From contig PLRS01000141.1 in assembly GCA_003164035.1 (NCBI GenBank), positions 1-64,000 of the forward strand: 64,000 nt of DNA. The letters run 5' to 3'. Numbering within the stretch: position 1 is the stretch's first letter; each line of letters starts with the position of its first letter. Made by a program: the position numbers and the translations under genes. The stretch comes from Bryobacterales bacterium (GTDB lineage: Bacteria; Acidobacteriota; Terriglobia; Bryobacterales; Bryobacteraceae). Under the pieces are notes generated by a model, which had not been told where the DNA came from, made no database searches, and worked only from the letters and a program-made list of their open reading frames with translations. Shown here piece by piece: positions 1 to 7,931 of the stretch.

Positions 1-166
1 ACATGACGTCGAAGGCGATCCAAATCCCCCAGGGGAATTTGTCGCTCAGATTGGTGGACCCGCCCAACCCGTAAAACACGCGGAGGTAGGTGGCATACAG
101 CCCGGCTATCAAAATCGCCGCGAAAACTACGCGCCAGAAAGTGATTTTGGGAAGCCTCAAGCTCAT
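1..166 (-). CDS. NrfD/HybB-type integral membrane subunit (N-terminal part, cut by window edge)
   Basis: The reverse strand opens with ATG at 166 and stays open to the window edge. The visible 55 residues hold one hydrophobic helix (about residues 10-27) followed by 'STNLSDKFPWGIWIAFDV', a signature of the HybB/NrfD quinone-interacting family. The start overlaps the stop of the upstream ferredoxin gene by 4 bp (ATGA), so the two are translationally coupled. Such subunits pass electrons between a periplasmic or cytoplasmic Fe-S protein and the quinone pool. Only the N-terminus is visible, so the exact subfamily (HybB, HmcC, NrfD) cannot be fixed. Confidence 0.75.
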   Translation of the reverse strand, partial: MSLRLPKITFWRVVFAAILIAGLYATYLRVFYGLGGSTNLSDKFPWGIWIAFDVM

Positions 167-909
167 TTCCGCTTGCCTTCCTTCCGCGCCACTTCTGCGC
201 GGCGGTTGGTGATCCACCAGATGCCCCCCAGCAACACCGACCCGGTGGACACCACATCGGGGAGCAGCTCCAGCACGCGCCAGGTGGTTTCCGGCAGCGG
301 CTCCTGCGGAACGTTTGTACGCAGGCCGATTTGCTCGAAGGGCACGGCCGACAGGAACAGCACCGAGGTGCCGCCCACTTCTTTCAGGCCGTAAATCCGG
401 TTGTAGTACTGGTCGGGCTTGCCGGCGATACGCCGCCGGGCTTCGGCGATCAACTCGTCGCGGTCGCCGTTGACGGTTGCGCCCACCGGGCACGCCTCGG
501 CGCAGGCGGTCTGCTTGCCGTGGCTCTGGCGCTCATAGCACATGTCGCACTTGCGAACCAGCGGCAGGCGCTTGGACCACTCGTAGGTGGGAACCTGGAA
601 CGGGCAAGCCTGCATGCAGTACCGGCAGCCCATGCACTTGGAGCTGTCGTAAATCACAGGTCCCAGCGCGGTCTTTTGCAGCGCCCCCACCGGACAGACC
701 GAAACGCAAGCCGGCTGGAGACAACTCATGCAAAGCCGCCGGCAGTAATGATCGCCGTGTGTTTCGACCGCGGTCAGCTTGTGCGCCGAGATGTGTTCTT
801 CGGCGGCAATCCGGTCGTTGTAGGGCAACCCCCACCGTTCGGCGCAACCCGCCTCGCAGGCTTTGCAGTCGATGCAAAGGGTACTGTCGTACAAAATGGC
901 CCTAGGCAT
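163..909 (-). CDS. HybA/HmcB-like 4Fe-4S ferredoxin subunit with C-terminal membrane helix
   Basis: This 248-residue protein has four cysteine clusters typical of the DMSOR-associated ferredoxin subunits: CIDCKACEAGC near the N-terminus, CMSCLQPACVSVCP, CMGCRYCMQACP and CDMCYERQSHGKQTACAEACP. That is enough for four [4Fe-4S] clusters. A hydrophobic segment near residues 215-235 would anchor it in the membrane. No signal peptide is evident. It overlaps the NrfD/HybB gene, so the pair forms an electron-transfer module. A good GAGGG ribosome site precedes the ATG. The catalytic or haem partner is not in the window and may lie beyond position 1. Confidence 0.85.
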   Translation of the reverse strand: MPRAILYDSTLCIDCKACEAGCAERWGLPYNDRIAAEEHISAHKLTAVETHGDHYCRRLCMSCLQPACVSVCPVGALQKTALGPVIYDSSKCMGCRYCMQACPFQVPTYEWSKRLPLVRKCDMCYERQSHGKQTACAEACPVGATVNGDRDELIAEARRRIAGKPDQYYNRIYGLKEVGGTSVLFLSAVPFEQIGLRTNVPQEPLPETTWRVLELLPDVVSTGSVLLGGIWWITNRRAEVARKEGKRK

Positions 910-999
910 ATTGGGACCCTCAACTCTTTTTTAGCAGAGTTTTGCCGCAATGTGTAGCAAAAACTTACAAATAAGTACCGAAGACGAGGAAAAGACCGA

Positions 1000-1683
1000 C
1001 TATTTCGCCCGTCCGCCGTCAGTGAGGAAGAATTCCTGGGCGGTCTGCCTCCAGTTCGCTCCTGGGATCTCGGCCAGCAGGTCGTCGGTCGGACGGCCGC
1101 CGTCAGCCGCAAACGCGCCGGCGAACTCCGGTTGCCGGGCGTACAGCCGTTCGGCCGCATCGCGCATCCATTCTGCCACCAGGCTCTTGGGAATGAGGTT
1201 ACGCGTCACGCTCTCTTCGTCCGGCACGTTTACCGAGACTAGCCAGCCAGCGCCGTAAGGGTCCTGCCGCAGTAACCCCGGACGCTCGGCCACTGCCGCA
1301 TTGACTTCGACGACCTCGCCTTCGACCGGCGAAACCATCTCGACGCTTTCCCCGCTCCGGAACAACGTCAAAAACCTCTGTCCTTGCCGTAGCCATTGCC
1401 CGCGCTTCGGCAGTTCGACTCTTTCCAGCTTGCCCGCCAGCGCGGCCGCGAATTCAGTGGCGCCCACCCGCACCACGTTCTGCCGCTCACGCGCCATCCA
1501 TCCATGGCCGGGATGATAGGAAATATGGCCGGGAGTGTGGAATCCCGCTACGAAATCTGCCGATGACACGGGGCCCAGCGCGGCCTGTGTTTCACCAACC
1601 GTATGAAGAACCTTACCGCGGTTCAGCACCCAATCCATAACCACAAAAGCCAAGAACGTTGAGAGAACCAGAATGACTGTCAT
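1000..1683 (-). CDS. Membrane-anchored glycine-cleavage H-like protein lacking the lipoyl-lysine (copy 1)
   Basis: A 227-residue protein starts at the ATG at 1683, which has AAAGGA 8 nt upstream; a longer frame reaches 1740 but has no better signal. Residues 2-18 form a membrane anchor. Residues about 40-150 align by eye with the H protein (biotinyl/lipoyl fold): 'GHGWMARERQNVVRVGATEF', then 'FRSGESVEMVSPVEGEVVEVN'-type sequence. The canonical ESVKAxSDxxSPVSGEV lysine segment is shortened, so the lipoylated Lys is absent. It lies 90 bp upstream of the Fe-S/NrfD genes on the same strand and is a near-duplicate of the gene at 2131-2814. It is unlikely to serve glycine cleavage; a structural or redox-complex role is inferred. 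Confidence 0.75.
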   Translation of the reverse strand: MTVILVLSTFLAFVVMDWVLNRGKVLHTVGETQAALGPVSSADFVAGFHTPGHISYHPGHGWMARERQNVVRVGATEFAAALAGKLERVELPKRGQWLRQGQRFLTLFRSGESVEMVSPVEGEVVEVNAAVAERPGLLRQDPYGAGWLVSVNVPDEESVTRNLIPKSLVAEWMRDAAERLYARQPEFAGAFAADGGRPTDDLLAEIPGANWRQTAQEFFLTDGGRAK

Positions 1684-1723
1684 AGTCTTTATCCTTTGAA
1701 GTAGCCTTCCGGCATCTCTATAG

Positions 1724-1739
1724 GGCACGACAAGGGCCA
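1724..1739 (-). promoter_or_regulatory. Candidate sigma-54 (-24/-12) promoter for the copy 1 H-like gene
   Basis: Read on the minus strand the site is TGGCCC-N5-GTGCC, with GG and GC separated by exactly 10 nt, the invariant spacing of RpoN promoters. It lies about 40 nt upstream of the ATG at 1683. The same arrangement occurs at the paralogue (2845-2860), including the following CCTATA.AGAGA. A sigma-54 activator with a GAFTGA loop is encoded at 5891-7246. No transcription data are available. Confidence 0.55.
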
Positions 1740-1743
1740 AAAC

Positions 1744-2110
1744 GCCGCATTGTTCGGCAGGCTATCTGTTGCGATTTGATGCAGATCCGGCCCGTCGAAA
1801 ACCACCACAATCAGGTAGTGTCGAGTAATTCTACGCCACGAAAGCCAGTAATTGCGCCAAGCCTTTCCGATTCTATGTCTTGAAGGTCCGCAGGAAAATA
1901 CGACGGCCATGTAGTACAATCCAACGCTTCCGACTGAACTTGAGCCGCTCGACCTCCAGTCGCAAACCCACGGTTCTCGCCTGCGACAGGCCAGCCAAAC
2001 GGCGATCCTGATTGGTAACACGGGAACAGCAGGGCCAAACACAACGCCGGCCGCGGAGCCGGTCATGCCATTCGAAGCACGTCCTGGTCGTCCGCGGCCG
2101 GTAATTGGAA
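1744..2110. other. Intergenic stretch without a recognisable gene
   Basis: Between the promoter region of the first H-like gene and the stop of the second there are about 370 bp. The open frames here are short, overlap in all directions and show no recognisable protein family. No tRNA or clear hairpin terminator was seen. It may hold activator sites for the sigma-54 promoter at 1724-1739. Confidence 0.4.
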
Positions 2111-2130
2111 AGGAGGATTGGAAGGGCTGG

Positions 2131-2814
2131 TTATTTAGCCGGGCCGCTTTCGGTGAGGAAGAACTCCTGGGCAGTCTGCTTCCAGTTCGCCCCTGGGATC
2201 TCGGCCAGCAGGTCGTCTGTCGGCCGGCCGCCGTCGGCGGCAAACGCACCGGCCAACCGCGGTTGCCGGGCATACAGCCGTTCTACGGCGTCGCGCATCC
2301 ATTCCGCCACCAGGCTCTTGGGAATAAGGTTACGCGTCACGCTCTCTTCGTCCGGCACGTTTACCGACACCAGCCAGCCGGCGCCGTAAGGATCCTGCCG
2401 CAGCAAACTCGGATTCTCCGCCACTTCTGCGTTGACGTCGATGACCTCGCCTTCCACCGGCGAAACCATCTCCACGCTTTCCCCGTTCCGGAACAACGTC
2501 AAGAACTTCTGCCCCTGCCGCAGCCATTGACCCCGCTTCGGCAGCTCGACTCTTTCCAACTTGCCCGCCAGCGCGGCCGCGAATTCGTCGGCGCCCACGC
2601 GCACCACGGTCTTACGCTCACGCGCCATCCATCCGTGGCCGGGATGATAGGAAATATGGCTGGGAGTGTGGAATCCCGCTACGAAATCTCCTTGCGGCGC
2701 CACTGCGGGAACCGCCTGCTCCGCAGCAACGGTGTGATGGACCTTACCACGATTGATCGCCCAATCCACGACCACGAAAACCAAGAACGTTGCAAGCACC
2801 AGAATGACTGTCAT
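2131..2814 (-). CDS. Membrane-anchored glycine-cleavage H-like protein lacking the lipoyl-lysine (copy 2)
   Basis: This is the tandem paralogue of the gene at 1000-1683, also 227 residues, with most of the sequence identical by eye from the TM anchor (MTVILVLATFLVFVVVDW) to the C-terminus. The ATG at 2814 follows an AAAGGATGGAAGG ribosome-binding region; the frame extends to 2889 but the upstream part is unlike the paralogue. It keeps the same H-protein-like core and the same loss of the lipoyl-lysine segment. The C-terminal 60 residues ('GANWKQTAQEFFLT' at the end) extend beyond a normal H protein of about 125-130 residues. The divergence is concentrated just after the TM helix. Confidence 0.75.
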   Translation of the reverse strand: MTVILVLATFLVFVVVDWAINRGKVHHTVAAEQAVPAVAPQGDFVAGFHTPSHISYHPGHGWMARERKTVVRVGADEFAAALAGKLERVELPKRGQWLRQGQKFLTLFRNGESVEMVSPVEGEVIDVNAEVAENPSLLRQDPYGAGWLVSVNVPDEESVTRNLIPKSLVAEWMRDAVERLYARQPRLAGAFAADGGRPTDDLLAEIPGANWKQTAQEFFLTESGPAK

Positions 2815-2844
2815 AACCTTCCATCCTTTCTGGTCTCTGTATAG

Positions 2845-2860
2845 GGCACGGCGGATGCCA
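2845..2860 (-). promoter_or_regulatory. Candidate sigma-54 promoter for the copy 2 H-like gene
   Basis: On the minus strand the site reads TGGCAT-N5-GTGCC. The GG and GC dinucleotides are 10 nt apart and the site is about 32 nt upstream of the ATG at 2814. It matches the RpoN consensus TGGCAC-N5-TTGCA at the key positions. It is conserved in sequence and spacing with the paralogous promoter at 1724-1739, whereas the DNA further upstream is not. Confidence 0.55.
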
Positions 2861-3160
2861 AATAACGGTCTTTGAGGGCTCTTTATCATTCATCATTTCA
2901 ACCAGATACACGGCGTTGCGAAATGCAGCATTTGCCCGTTGTAGAATACGGCAACGGTACGCTGACCTGAATCGCGCCAACTTACGTAGAATCAGCGTAT
3001 TGAGGAGATGTAGCAAAAGTCGACTCATCCGTAGAGAAACGCGGCGCCGAACGCGACCCACAGCAGGTTTCGCCCGCGCCCTCCAGATCCGCCTTCCCTC
3101 TGCCCGCGGTTCGACGTAGAATTCTCTTTGGACCAACCTAATATAGAGGAGAGCCTTCCA
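2861..3160. other. Divergent intergenic region
   Basis: About 300 bp separate the minus-strand H-like gene from the plus-strand DUF6526-type gene. No convincing gene was seen. The region should hold upstream activator sites for the sigma-54 promoter at 2845-2860 and the promoter for the gene at 3161. Confidence 0.4.
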
Positions 3161-3595
3161 TTGCCCGAACAGAACTATTCCAACCACCGGCAAACCGTGC
3201 CGGCGTTTCACTTCTTCCTGTTGCCCGTGCTGCTCTTGACGCTGATCGGTTCGCTTGTGAACCTCTACAAGTCATGGGGCGATCACGAGCGGTTCTACAG
3301 CGCAGCCCTCATCGTGGTGCTGAGCTTCTGCGTTCTTCTGGCGGCTTTGTTGAGCCGCATGTTTGCCCTAAAGGCTCAGGACCGCGCCATCCGCGCCGAG
3401 GAGAACCTGCGCCATTTCGTTCTCACAGGCAAATTGCTCGACGCGCGCTTGTCCATCCGCCAAGTCATCGCCCTGCGTTTCGCCGTTGACAGTGAATTCG
3501 TGCCGTTAGCCGCAAAAGCTGCGGCGGAAAGCCTGCCGCCGGACGCCATCAAGCAGGCCATCGGCAACTGGCGCGCCGACACCTACCGGGTCTGA
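3161..3595 (+). CDS. DUF6526-type two-helix membrane protein
   Basis: The product (about 144 residues) opens with PEQNYSNHRQTVPAFHF and has two hydrophobic helices (about residues 20-38 and 48-68). This is the pattern of the DUF6526 family of unknown function. I place the start at the TTG at 3161 because GAGGAGAG lies 8 nt upstream; the frame is open from a TTG at 3128, but that has no ribosome site. The cytoplasmic C-terminal half (about 75 residues) is charged. It lies between the divergent H-like gene and the sensor kinase, but a link to either is only positional. Confidence 0.6.
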   Translation: MPEQNYSNHRQTVPAFHFFLLPVLLLTLIGSLVNLYKSWGDHERFYSAALIVVLSFCVLLAALLSRMFALKAQDRAIRAEENLRHFVLTGKLLDARLSIRQVIALRFAVDSEFVPLAAKAAAESLPPDAIKQAIGNWRADTYRV

Positions 3596-3643
3596 GGGCC
3601 GGCTGAACCCTTCCGGCGTTTCGTCGGTGTTTCCGACGGCGTG

Positions 3644-3673
3644 TTGGATTTCTCGGCGGCCCTTCCTTATAAT
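3644..3673 (+). promoter_or_regulatory. Candidate sigma-70 promoter for the sensor kinase operon
   Basis: TTGGAT at 3644-3649 and TATAAT at 3668-3673 are separated by 18 bp and lie 35 nt upstream of the kinase ATG at 3709. The -10 box is a perfect consensus match. AAAAGGGGA directly before the ATG serves as the ribosome site. Confidence 0.55.
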
Positions 3674-3708
3674 AAGAGTTCAGGATCTCTAAAAGGGGAA
3701 TCGCCATC

Positions 3709-5343
3709 ATGCCTCACCGGCTCGGCCCCAAGCTTATTTTCTCCCTGACGGTGCTGATCGTCGTCATCAGCGGGTTCACCGGCTACCTGAACCTGCGAGC
3801 GCAGAAGAACCGTCAGGTGGAAACTATGGTTATCGGCGCCGACCAACTCTCCCGCAGTATCACCAGCGCCACCTGGCACGCCATGCTCGACGACCATCGC
3901 GAGGCCGCTTACCAGATCATGGGGGTGATCGCCGACAAGCAGGGTATCGACCGCATCCGCATGTTCAACCGGGAAGGGAAGCTGGTGTTTTCGACCGATG
4001 CGCGCGAGCATCCGAGCACGGTGGTGGTGCACGACGAGGTCTGCCGCAGTTGCCACGATGCGGTGCCGGCGCGCGGCAAGCCGCCGGAAACGTCGCGCGT
4101 CCGTTTTACCCAGTCTCCCGAGGGCGCCAAAACGCTCAGCATGATCACCCCGATTTACAACGAGGCGGCCTGCGCCAGCGCCGACTGTCATGCTCACCCC
4201 AGGAATTTGAAGGTGCTGGGAGTGCTGGATGTGGCGCTGCGGCTGGACCCGGTCGAGCAGCAGGCGCGAATCATGACCCTGCAGACGGTCTTGTCCACCA
4301 GCGTGGAGGTGATCATCGGGGCAGCCTTCGTGATCCTCTTTACGCGGCGCTTTGTGGCGACACCGATCCGCGAGCTGATCGAGGGCACGAAGGACGTCAG
4401 CGCCATGGAACTCGATCGTCCCATCGAGATCGTCCATCGCAGCCAGGAACTCGACGAGCTGGTGGACTCGTTCAACGCCATGCGCGAACGGGTCAAAAAG
4501 AGCGTCGCCGAGCTGAACGAGATGGCGCAGACGCTCGAAACCAAAGTCGACGAGCGCACCCGGCAGTTGAATGCCGCTCAGCGCAAGCTCCTCCAATCCG
4601 ATCGCCTGGCTTCGCTCGGGCAGCTTGCCGCCAGCGTGGCGCACGAGATCAATAATCCCGTATCCGGCGTGCTCAACCTGTCCATGCTGGTGGAGCGGAT
4701 CATGAGCAACGGTGGCATTCCGCCGGGACGCGAGGCGGAGGTGCGGAAGTATCTGGGACAGATTTCGGCCGAGACGGCGCGGGTGGGGCGCATCGTTTCG
4801 GACCTGCTGGCCTTTTCGCGGCGCTCGAAACCGCAGCACGGTTCCGCCGACCTCAACCACCTGGTCCGCACCACCATGGGGTTGGTGAGCCATAAGCTGA
4901 AACTGACCGAGGTCGAGCCGGTGCTGGAACTGGCCGACGACCTGCCGCCGGTCCTGTGCGACGCCTCGCAGATCCGGCAGGTAATTCTGAACCTGGCGTT
5001 GAATGCGGCCGAGGCGATGCAATCCAAGGGCGGGGGAAAGCTGACGGTCACGACCGGCACGCTGCCGGACAGGAGCGGGGTAGAGTTGCGGGTGCGGGAT
5101 ACGGGCGAGGGTATCGCGCCCGAAAACCTATCCAAGATTTTCGATCCGTTTTTCACCACCAAACCGGAAGGGAAGGGAGTGGGCTTGGGGTTGGCCGTGC
5201 TCTACGGCATCGTCAAGGCTCACGACGGCGAAGTGGAAGTGACCAGCCGGCGCGACCAGGGAACGACGTTCACCGTGACCCTGCCGCTGAAGCCAGGCGT
5301 CCCGCCGGTGGCGTCCGGGGTAGCGCAGGGCCATGCGGTGTGA
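3709..5343 (+). CDS. Membrane sensor histidine kinase with periplasmic c-type haem motifs
   Basis: This 544-residue kinase has a TM helix at about 9-28, a periplasmic sensor of about 160 residues, a second TM at about 193-212, a HAMP region, a coiled coil and a HisKA domain with the phospho-acceptor in SVAHEINNP (His312). A HATPase domain follows, with [20 protein letters not shown] and GVGLGLAV. The sensor contains CRSCH (residues 112-116), a canonical c-haem site, and CASADCH (155-161), a CX4CH variant. This suggests covalent haem and redox or gas sensing. The stop overlaps the metalloprotease start by 4 bp (GTGA) and the operon ends with an NtrC-type regulator, its probable partner. Confidence 0.85.
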   Translation: MPHRLGPKLIFSLTVLIVVISGFTGYLNLRAQKNRQVETMVIGADQLSRSITSATWHAMLDDHREAAYQIMGVIADKQGIDRIRMFNREGKLVFSTDAREHPSTVVVHDEVCRSCHDAVPARGKPPETSRVRFTQSPEGAKTLSMITPIYNEAACASADCHAHPRNLKVLGVLDVALRLDPVEQQARIMTLQTVLSTSVEVIIGAAFVILFTRRFVATPIRELIEGTKDVSAMELDRPIEIVHRSQELDELVDSFNAMRERVKKSVAELNEMAQTLETKVDERTRQLNAAQRKLLQSDRLASLGQLAASVAHEINNPVSGVLNLSMLVERIMSNGGIPPGREAEVRKYLGQISAETARVGRIVSDLLAFSRRSKPQHGSADLNHLVRTTMGLVSHKLKLTEVEPVLELADDLPPVLCDASQIRQVILNLALNAAEAMQSKGGGKLTVTTGTLPDRSGVELRVRDTGEGIAPENLSKIFDPFFTTKPEGKGVGLGLAVLYGIVKAHDGEVEVTSRRDQGTTFTVTLPLKPGVPPVASGVAQGHAV

Positions 5344-5894
5344 GCGCGCTTTACGTGGTGGCGGTGGGAGCGGTGCCGCCCAAGCCTCTGGAATGGATCG
5401 AGGCGGCGGCCGCCGAGTGGTTTCCGCTGCCGGTGGCGCGGTTGCCGGCGCTGCGCATGCCGGAACGCGCCTACGACCCGGCTCGCGGGCAGTACCATTC
5501 GGTCGAGATCCTGAAGGCGGTGGCGCGGGCCGCGCCCGCCAACACCACCCGCATTCTGGGCGTCACCGAGGTGGATCTTGCCATCCCGGTGCTCACCTTT
5601 CTGTTCGGCCAGGCACAGCTCGATGGACCGGTGGCGGTGGTTTCTTTGTGCCGCCTGCGCCAGGAGTTCTATGGCTTGCCCGCCGACGAGGCGCTGCTCC
5701 GCGAGCGCGCCGCCAAGGAGGCGTTGCATGAGCTGGGGCACACCTTCGGCCTTACGCATTGCAGCGACACGAGGTGTTCGATGAGCCTTTCCACCGATAT
5801 CGCGCTGGTGGACGCCAAGGGGGGACGCTACTGCCCGCGCTGCGGCGCCCATCTGGTGCGCCGGTTTGCCGCGCTGGACGGAGAACAGTCATGA
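5340..5894 (+). CDS. amzA: Archaemetzincin-family zinc metalloprotease
   Basis: The GTG at 5340 starts a 184-residue protein. It carries the archaemetzincin signature HELGHTFGLTHC-SDTRC-SM, i.e. HEXXHXXGX3CX4CXM, and later YCPRCG for the structural zinc. Length and motif order match the AmzA family (about 180-200 residues). It is cytosolic, with no signal peptide. It overlaps the kinase by 4 bp and the response regulator by 4 bp, so all three are translationally coupled. Placement of this poorly understood peptidase inside a two-component operon is unusual. A role in signal processing is only inferred. The frame is open further upstream, but that part overlaps the kinase. Confidence 0.88.
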   Translation: MSALYVVAVGAVPPKPLEWIEAAAAEWFPLPVARLPALRMPERAYDPARGQYHSVEILKAVARAAPANTTRILGVTEVDLAIPVLTFLFGQAQLDGPVAVVSLCRLRQEFYGLPADEALLRERAAKEALHELGHTFGLTHCSDTRCSMSLSTDIALVDAKGGRYCPRCGAHLVRRFAALDGEQS

Positions 5895-7246
5895 AGAATA
5901 TCTGGCACATCCTGATCGTGGACGACGAAGAAGTGATGTGCGAATCCATGGCCGCGTGGCTTCGCGAAGACGGCTACCGGGTCGATACCGCGCCCAACGG
6001 GCGGAAGGCCGTCGAACTGGCCCAGGCGGCCGACTATGCCATTTACTTCATCGACCTGAAAATGCCCGGCGGCATGGACGGCATCGATACCATGATGGAG
6101 ATCCGGCGGATCCGTCCGGAGGCCTCGATCATCATCATCACCGCCTACGCCACCGTCGATACGGCCATCCAGGCGATGAAGGAAGGGGCGCAGGAGTACA
6201 TCGTCAAGCCGTGCAACCCGCAGGAGATCTCGCTGCTGGTCTCGCGCATTCTGAAGCTCAAGAAGCTGCAGCGCGAGAACGCCATTCTGCGCAAAAAGAT
6301 CAGCCGCCAGTACCACCATCACGACCTGATCACCAAGAACGCCCGCATGGAGGATATCCTCAGCCTGGCGCGCGACATTTCGAGCCTGCGAAGCACGGTG
6401 CTGATTCGCGGCGCCAGCGGCACCGGCAAGGAACTGGTGGCCCGAGCCATTCATTACTCGGGCGACCGCGCCGCCCGGCCCTTCGTCACCGTCAGTTGCG
6501 CCGCCCTCACCGAAACCCTGCTCGAAAGCGAGCTGTTCGGTTATGAAAAAGGCGCCTTCACCGGCGCCGGGGCGCAGACCCGGGGGAAATTCGAACTGGC
6601 CAATGGCGGCACGATTTTTCTCGACGAGATCGGCGACATTTCGCCCAAGCTGCAGGCCGACCTTCTGCGCGTGCTGCAGGAGCGCTGCTTCTACCGGGTG
6701 GGCGGAAGCGAAGAGGTGCGGGTGGACGCGCGGGTGATCGCCGCCACCAACAAGGACCTGGCCCAGTTGGTGGCCGAGGGGAAGTTCCGCGACGATCTCT
6801 ACTATCGGTTGAACGTGATCGAGATCCGCATCCCGCCGCTGCGGGAACGGCGCGAAGATATCCCGCTGCTGGTGGAGCACTTCGTCGAGAAGCTCGCCCA
6901 CGAACTGGGCAAGGAAGTGAGCGGCATCTCCGAGGGAGCCATGAAGCTGCTGCTCGATTACGACTGGCCCGGGAACGTGAGGGAGCTCGAAAACGCCATC
7001 GAGCGCGCCATTGTTACCTGCCGTAACGGCAAGCTGCAGGAGTCCGACTTCTCTTCGCTCGAAGGGAGCATAGGGCGGAACCAGCCCTGGCAGGTGCCCG
7101 ACCTGCCCCTGGCGGAACTGGAGCGCCAGGCCATCGTGGCTGCCCTGGAGCGCAAGAGCGGCAACGTAAAAGAAGCCGCCGCCGCCCTGGGCATCGACCG
7201 GTCCACGCTCTACGACAAGCTCAAGCGGTACGAGATTCCGCGCTGA
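5891..7246 (+). CDS. NtrC-family sigma-54-dependent response regulator
   Basis: The 451-residue regulator starts at the ATG at 5891, overlapping the protease stop. It has a receiver domain with acidic pair DDEE (residues 11-14) and phospho-acceptor Asp55 in FIDLKMPGG. An AAA+ domain follows with Walker A GASGTGKE, the sigma-54 contact loop GAFTGA and a Walker B region FLDEIGD. The C-terminal Fis-type helix-turn-helix ends RSTLYDKLKRYEIP. It should be phosphorylated by the haem-type kinase upstream and activate RpoN promoters. Two candidate RpoN promoters occur at 1724 and 2845. Confidence 0.92.
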   Translation: MKNIWHILIVDDEEVMCESMAAWLREDGYRVDTAPNGRKAVELAQAADYAIYFIDLKMPGGMDGIDTMMEIRRIRPEASIIIITAYATVDTAIQAMKEGAQEYIVKPCNPQEISLLVSRILKLKKLQRENAILRKKISRQYHHHDLITKNARMEDILSLARDISSLRSTVLIRGASGTGKELVARAIHYSGDRAARPFVTVSCAALTETLLESELFGYEKGAFTGAGAQTRGKFELANGGTIFLDEIGDISPKLQADLLRVLQERCFYRVGGSEEVRVDARVIAATNKDLAQLVAEGKFRDDLYYRLNVIEIRIPPLRERREDIPLLVEHFVEKLAHELGKEVSGISEGAMKLLLDYDWPGNVRELENAIERAIVTCRNGKLQESDFSSLEGSIGRNQPWQVPDLPLAELERQAIVAALERKSGNVKEAAAALGIDRSTLYDKLKRYEIPR

Positions 7247-7360
7247 CGCCGGGACACGCTTTCAAGCTGTGAGCGCGAGACGTGTCGAGACTCCGATCTC
7301 CTGATCTCGGCCCGTCGGTTCGCGCCGCACGGGACACGACAACCGCCGGCAGATCGCCGT

Positions 7361-7504
7361 GGGGCAGACCATCGTTTCTTGTGGTCTGCCCTACACTCTG
7401 GCAACTCGACCACGCTCCTTTGTCCTCGTCATTCCCCACTCGCACGGAACCACTCCGGGACCAGTGACTTGGCGGGCAGACCACGAAAAACGATGGTCTG
7501 CCCC
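7361..7504. repeat. Two oppositely oriented copies of a 31-bp hairpin repeat
   Basis: Positions 7361-7391 and 7474-7504 each form a stem of GGGCAGACCA paired with TGGTCTGCCC around a short loop containing CGTTT. The second copy is the inverted form of the first. They occupy the gap between the regulator gene and the small ORF at 7572, where nothing else was recognised. They could act as terminators or be non-autonomous repeats. Confidence 0.7.
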
Positions 7505-7571
7505 ACTTCCCGCACGAGTGTCATGCCGCCGCCTTTGGCATCCGGCCGGCGAGTGCGATAATGTCGATCTG

Positions 7572-7772
7572 ATGCGCCGCACGCTCTACTGGGAGCAGAT
7601 TTCACTCAAACGCTGGACCTCCGCGTCGGGGTACGTGGAGGAAGAGAACGGCACGTGGACGGCCAACCTCTACCGCAACCAGCGCACTGGAAAGGCGTGG
7701 ACCGAGCGTAAGACGGGATTTGCCGCCAGCGCCGACGCCCGCCGCTGGGTGGAACGCGAGGCCGAGGATTAA
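7572..7772 (+). CDS. Small hypothetical protein
   Basis: The frame encodes 66 residues, rich in Arg, Trp and charged residues ('YWEQISLKRWTSASGYVEEE', ending WVEREAED). There is no signal peptide or TM helix and no family was recognised. The ATG at 7572 is the first that excludes the repeat region upstream, but no strong ribosome site is visible. The composition (several Trp, alternating charged residues) looks like a real folded protein rather than a shadow frame. The confidence is modest because of the short length. Confidence 0.5.
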   Translation: MRRTLYWEQISLKRWTSASGYVEEENGTWTANLYRNQRTGKAWTERKTGFAASADARRWVEREAED

Positions 7773-7818
7773 GGTTCCGATTCGCGGGGCGCGAATTGCC
7801 GGGCCAGCGTATTTCCGG

Positions 7819-7888
7819 GCAACCGCTCCCTAACGGTCGCGGCTCGGAAACGCGCCAAACCGAGCCGCGACCGTTAGGGAGCGGTTGC
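7819..7888. repeat. 29-bp perfect inverted repeat between convergent genes
   Basis: The arms 7819-7847 and 7860-7888 are perfectly complementary and enclose 12 nt. The arm contains CCGCTCCCTAACGGTCGCGG, a module that recurs at 43 kb, 51 kb and 61 kb. It is followed by TTAATTATGTAGCCGTAATT, which matches a module at 18932-18960. It sits between convergent genes and could serve as a bidirectional terminator, though no T-run follows. Confidence 0.8.
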
Positions 7889-7931
7889 TTAATTATGTAG
7901 CCGTAATTCCGAAATCGGAGGCCCAGCAAGG

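Noticed and set aside
1000-2814. Glycine cleavage system H protein as the role of the two H-like genes
   Set aside because: The lipoyl-lysine segment is missing, a TM anchor is present and no gcvT/gcvP genes are nearby.
3667-5022. 451-residue minus-strand frame opposite the haem-type kinase
   Set aside because: Opposite to a kinase with intact HisKA/HATPase motifs; the composition is typical of antisense frames.
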